DNA of 10,320 nt from Thioalkalivibrio sp. (GTDB taxonomy: Bacteria; Pseudomonadota; Gammaproteobacteria; Ectothiorhodospirales; Ectothiorhodospiraceae): NCBI GenBank assembly GCA_007120575.1, contig SKNJ01000119.1, positions 1 to 10,320 of the forward strand. The letters are read 5' to 3'. Made by a program: the position numbers and the translations under genes. Positions within the stretch are counted from its first letter, which is position 1. The number at the start of each line of letters is the position of its first letter. Shown here piece by piece: positions 7,871-10,320 of this stretch. The notes beneath the pieces are model-generated. The model had not been told where the DNA came from, searched no databases, and worked only from the letters and a program-made list of their open reading frames with translations.

Positions 7871-8224
7871 GTGCCCGCGGCCACGGCCTGCGGATTCCCG
7901 CGCGCGATCCGGTTATTGACCGGATCCGAGTATCAGCGGGTCTTCGCCGATGCCGTACGCATCCGCGGACGCAACCTGACGCTGCTCTACCGGGCGCGCG
8001 CGGTCGAAGGGCCCGCGCGCCTCGGCCTTGCGATCGGCAAACGCCAGGTCCGCCGGGCGGTGGACCGCAACCGCATCAAGAGGATTGTTCGCGAGGCCTT
8101 TCGCCAGCGCCGGAGCAGCCTGCCGGCGGTGGATCTCGTGGTGCTGGCGCGCTCCGGTGCGGCGACCTGTGATCGCCGGCTGTTGCGTCGCGAGATCGAA
8201 AGCTTCCTGGACCGACTGCCATGA
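7871..8224 (+). CDS. rnpA: Ribonuclease P protein component
   Basis: The 117-residue basic protein is the cofactor of the catalytic RNase P RNA, which removes 5' leaders from tRNA precursors. The N-terminal [17 protein letters not shown] (residues 9-25) matches the conserved substrate-leader-binding face of the family. The signature [13 protein letters not shown] spans 66-78, with the RNR motif at 66-68. The length matches E. coli (119). The GTG start places FPR at residue 9 (position 6 in E. coli) and is preceded by a GGGG sequence about 4 nt upstream. The gene follows rpmH by 15 nt, the standard pairing that links ribosome and tRNA production. Its last codon and stop overlap the yidD start (ATGA at 8221-8224), indicating translational coupling. 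Confidence 0.96.
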   Translation: MPAATACGFPRAIRLLTGSEYQRVFADAVRIRGRNLTLLYRARAVEGPARLGLAIGKRQVRRAVDRNRIKRIVREAFRQRRSSLPAVDLVVLARSGAATCDRRLLRREIESFLDRLP

Positions 8225-8478
8225 CTGTAATGCGGAAATTCGCCCTGCTCCCCGTTCGGGCCTACCAGTACGGCATCTCGCCGTTCATGGCGCCGCACTG
8301 CCGCCATTTCCCCAGTTGTTCGGCCTATACCGTGGAGGCGGTCGAAACGCATGGGGTCCTGCGAGGCTTCTGGCTGGGGCTGCGCCGGATCCTGCGCTGC
8401 CATCCCTGGTCGCCTGGCGGGTATGATCCCGTCCCCGAACCGCGCGAATCCGTTCCCCGCTCCCCGACCCGGAAATAA
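8221..8478 (+). CDS. yidD: Membrane protein insertion efficiency factor YidD
   Basis: The 85-residue protein has the full family pattern: YQYGISPF (15-22), [12 protein letters not shown] (25-36) with C27 and C33, [20 protein letters not shown] (44-63) with C60, then PGGYDPVP (65-72). YidD is a small peripheral protein on the inner face of the cytoplasmic membrane, held by an amphipathic helix. It assists Sec/YidC-dependent insertion of membrane proteins. The start overlaps the rnpA stop by 4 nt (ATGA). A second in-frame ATG at 8230 would remove three residues, but it lacks a ribosome-binding sequence, so the coupled start is preferred. The yidC gene begins 8 nt after the stop. The three conserved cysteines are retained. 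Confidence 0.95.
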   Translation: MTVMRKFALLPVRAYQYGISPFMAPHCRHFPSCSAYTVEAVETHGVLRGFWLGLRRILRCHPWSPGGYDPVPEPRESVPRSPTRK

Positions 8479-8486
8479 CCTCGACC

Positions 8487-10193
8487 ATGGATAACCTTCG
8501 CCCCCTGCTGTGGCTCTCCCTGGCCTTTGTCCTGTTCCTGATGTGGCAGGCCTGGAATCAGGACTACCGGACCCCGACGACCCCGGAAACCGCGGCCGAT
8601 CGGGTCATGGACGAGGATCCGCAGGCGCGCCCCGAGGATGTCCCCGATGCCCCGCGGGTCGCTGACGAGGAGCGCGACGCGGCCGCGGAACCGGGCCGCG
8701 AGATTCAGCCGGTCCAGGCACCCGACCGTCGCCAGGTGACCGTGCGTACCGACACGTTCGAGATCCTGATTGATACCCGCGGCGGTACCCTGCTGCGCGC
8801 CGACCTGCTGGAGTATCCCCAGGACCTGCAGGACGACCCGCTGGTACCGGTACGCCTGTTCGACCACCGCCTGCGTGGGTACGTCGCGCAAAGCGGCCTC
8901 ACCCACGACCGGATGAACGACCAGCCCGCCGAGGGCCGAGCACCGTCGCATCATTCCCTGTACGAGGTCGATCGCACGCGCTTCGAACTCTCCGAGGGCC
9001 AGGACACGCTCGAGGTGCCCCTGCGCTGGACCTCCGCGGACGGTGCCATCGAGGTCGTCAAGACCTATACCTTCACCCGGGGTTCGCACCTGATCGACGT
9101 CAACTATCAGGTGCGCAACCAGAGCGATACGACCTGGAGCGGCCGCCAGTATCGGCAGCTGCGCCATGGTCCTACCCCGGATCGCGAGTCCTGGTGGCTG
9201 TATACCTTTACCGGTACCGCCCACTACGACGGAAGTTACCAGCGCGAGCGTTTCGAATCCCTGGCCCAGGATCCGATTCAGACGCGGATCCAGGGCGGGT
9301 GGGTCGCAATGATCCAGCACTACTTTGTTTCCGCCTGGATCCCCGGTGACGAGGAGGTCAATTCCCTTTACGCACGGTCTGTAGCCGGTGAAGTGGGCGA
9401 GGAATACCTGATCGGTCTGCACTCCGAGGCGGAGCAGATTCCGGCCGGCGGAACGGGCGAGTTCGCCACTCGGTTGTGGGTCGGACCCAAGCTCCAGGCC
9501 GAGCTCTCCGAGATCGCCCAGGGCCTGGAACTGACCGTCGACTACGGGATCTTCACCTTCCTGTCCAAGCCCCTGTTCTGGCTGCTGGACAAGATCCACG
9601 CGGTGGTCGGCAACTGGGGCTGGGCGATCGTCATCCTGACGATCCTGATCAAGCTCGCCTTCTACAAGCTGTCCGCGACCAGCTACCGCTCCATGGCGCG
9701 CATGCGCAAGGTCGCCCCGAAGCTGCAGGCGCTCAAGGAGCGCTACAAGGACGACAAGCAGCGCATGAACCAGGCGCTGATGGACCTGTACAAAAAGGAG
9801 AAGATCAACCCGCTGGGTGGCTGTCTCCCGATCCTGGTCCAGATCCCGGTGTTCATCGCCCTGTACTGGGTACTGCTCGAGAGTGTGGAGCTGCGCCAGG
9901 CACCCTGGTGGCTGTGGATCCAGGACCTGTCCTCGCGTGATCCGTACTTCATCCTGCCGATCCTGATGGGCGTGTCCATGTTCGTGCAGTACAAGCTGAA
10001 CCCGCCACCGATGGACCCGGTACAGCAGAAGATCTTCATGGCGCTGCCGTTTGTATTCACCGTGTTCTTCGCCTTCTTCCCGGCGGGTCTGGTGCTGTAC
10101 TGGTTCACCAACAACCTGTTCTCCATCGCCCAGCAGTGGTACATCACGCGCAAGATCGAGAGCGGCGAGGACCCGGACAAGCAGAAGAGCTGA
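8487..10193 (+). CDS. yidC: Membrane protein insertase YidC
   Basis: The 568-residue protein (E. coli 548) inserts and folds inner-membrane proteins, alone or with SecYEG. An N-terminal membrane segment (about 6-23) is followed by an acidic linker and the large periplasmic P1 domain, with V-x-TD-x-x-x-x-I-x-TRGG at about 82-96 and GGWVAM-x-QHYFV-x-AWIP near 270-286. The conserved insertase core has membrane helices near 373-396, 443-467, 486-504 and a final pair within 517-555. The cytosolic hairpin contains [12 protein letters not shown] and [14 protein letters not shown]389 occupies the position of the functionally important groove arginine of E. coli (R366). [13 protein letters not shown] and [14 protein letters not shown] are typical. 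No good ribosome-binding sequence precedes the ATG, so translation is probably coupled to yidD 8 nt upstream. The mnmE gene follows after 7 nt. Confidence 0.97.
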   Translation: MDNLRPLLWLSLAFVLFLMWQAWNQDYRTPTTPETAADRVMDEDPQARPEDVPDAPRVADEERDAAAEPGREIQPVQAPDRRQVTVRTDTFEILIDTRGGTLLRADLLEYPQDLQDDPLVPVRLFDHRLRGYVAQSGLTHDRMNDQPAEGRAPSHHSLYEVDRTRFELSEGQDTLEVPLRWTSADGAIEVVKTYTFTRGSHLIDVNYQVRNQSDTTWSGRQYRQLRHGPTPDRESWWLYTFTGTAHYDGSYQRERFESLAQDPIQTRIQGGWVAMIQHYFVSAWIPGDEEVNSLYARSVAGEVGEEYLIGLHSEAEQIPAGGTGEFATRLWVGPKLQAELSEIAQGLELTVDYGIFTFLSKPLFWLLDKIHAVVGNWGWAIVILTILIKLAFYKLSATSYRSMARMRKVAPKLQALKERYKDDKQRMNQALMDLYKKEKINPLGGCLPILVQIPVFIALYWVLLESVELRQAPWWLWIQDLSSRDPYFILPILMGVSMFVQYKLNPPPMDPVQQKIFMALPFVFTVFFAFFPAGLVLYWFTNNLFSIAQQWYITRKIESGEDPDKQKS

Positions 10194-10209
10194 CCCGGTC
10201 GTGACCGGG
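10194..10209 (+). other. Perfect inverted repeat enclosing the mnmE start codon
   Basis: CCCGGTC (10194-10200) and GACCGGG (10203-10209) are exact inverted repeats separated by 2 nt, beginning directly after the yidC stop codon. As RNA, the realistic fold is a 6-bp all-conventional stem with the tetraloop CGUG, in which the GUG start codon of mnmE (10201-10203) occupies three loop positions. The fold would compete with ribosome access unless a ribosome finishing yidC opens it. Confidence 0.5.
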
Positions 10210-10320
10210 GCGGACACCATCGTCGCGGTCGCCACCCCGCCGGGGGTCGGCGGCATCGGCGTGGTCCGCCTGTCGGGTCCGCAGGCCCTGCCCATTGCCC
10301 AGCGCCTGACCGGGCGCGAC
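10201..10320 (+). CDS. mnmE: tRNA uridine-5-carboxymethylaminomethyl modification GTPase MnmE, N-terminal part, cut by the window edge
   Basis: The first 40 residues read [26 protein letters not shown] and on. They match the start of E. coli MnmE (TrmE), which has DTIVA-x-ATPPG-x-GG-x-G-x-x-R-x-SG. This N-terminal domain binds a folate derivative and mediates dimerisation; the helical and GTPase domains lie beyond the window. With MnmG the protein installs the cmnm5 group on the wobble uridine of several tRNAs. The GTG start is required to keep the DTIVA block at its usual place, and no better start exists in the 7-nt gap after yidC. The ribosome-binding sequence is poor, and the start lies in an inverted repeat, so translational coupling to yidC is likely. 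Confidence 0.93.
   Translation, partial: MTGADTIVAVATPPGVGGIGVVRLSGPQALPIAQRLTGRD

Noticed and set aside
8325..10295. 656-codon open frame on the minus strand across yidC
   Set aside because: It lies entirely antisense to yidC, whose protein matches the family end to end. The translation is low-complexity and rich in V/L/Q/H/D/R, as expected from the complement of GC-rich coding DNA. No family motif or ribosome-binding site was seen.

Overview
The window is the replication-origin neighbourhood of a GC-rich gammaproteobacterial chromosome. Gene order, protein lengths and sequence style (GyrB with the long Gram-negative insert, an rpmH-rnpA-yidD-yidC-mnmE run facing dnaA-dnaN-recF-gyrB, and an oligopeptidase A gene further out) suggest an Ectothiorhodospiraceae/Chromatiales-type bacterium. 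The acidic periplasmic part of YidC is compatible with a salt-adapted relative such as Thioalkalivibrio or Halorhodospira. That placement is inference from protein style, not from a search.

Layout. The minus strand, read right to left, carries dnaA (7568-6216), an intergenic region of about 240 bp with origin features (5974-6215), dnaN, recF, gyrB, a small membrane-anchored LemA-like gene, and the 5' part of prlC, which runs off the left edge. The plus strand carries rpmH, rnpA, yidD and yidC, then the first 40 codons of mnmE at the right edge. A 152-bp divergent spacer between dnaA and rpmH holds the two outward promoters.

How the parts work together. DnaA binds and opens the origin, DnaN is the sliding clamp, RecF helps load RecA at gaps and GyrB removes supercoils ahead of the forks. 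On the other arm, L34 and the RNase P protein serve translation and tRNA maturation, YidD and YidC insert membrane proteins, and MnmE modifies the tRNA wobble base.

Two non-coding elements stand out. The dnaA-dnaN spacer has an AT-rich block, four consecutive DnaA-trio triplets (TAG TAG TAA TAA), a GC-rich spacer and DnaA-box-like sequences, in the order described for the bacterial basal unwinding system. About 2.2 kb away, inside the last codons of recF, lies a 16-bp sequence identical to the canonical ParB-binding parS site. The window therefore appears to hold both the initiation site and a segregation site. No mobile element, CRISPR array, tRNA, rRNA or defence system was seen. All the genes are core housekeeping genes, except that the LemA-like gene is divergent and of unknown role.
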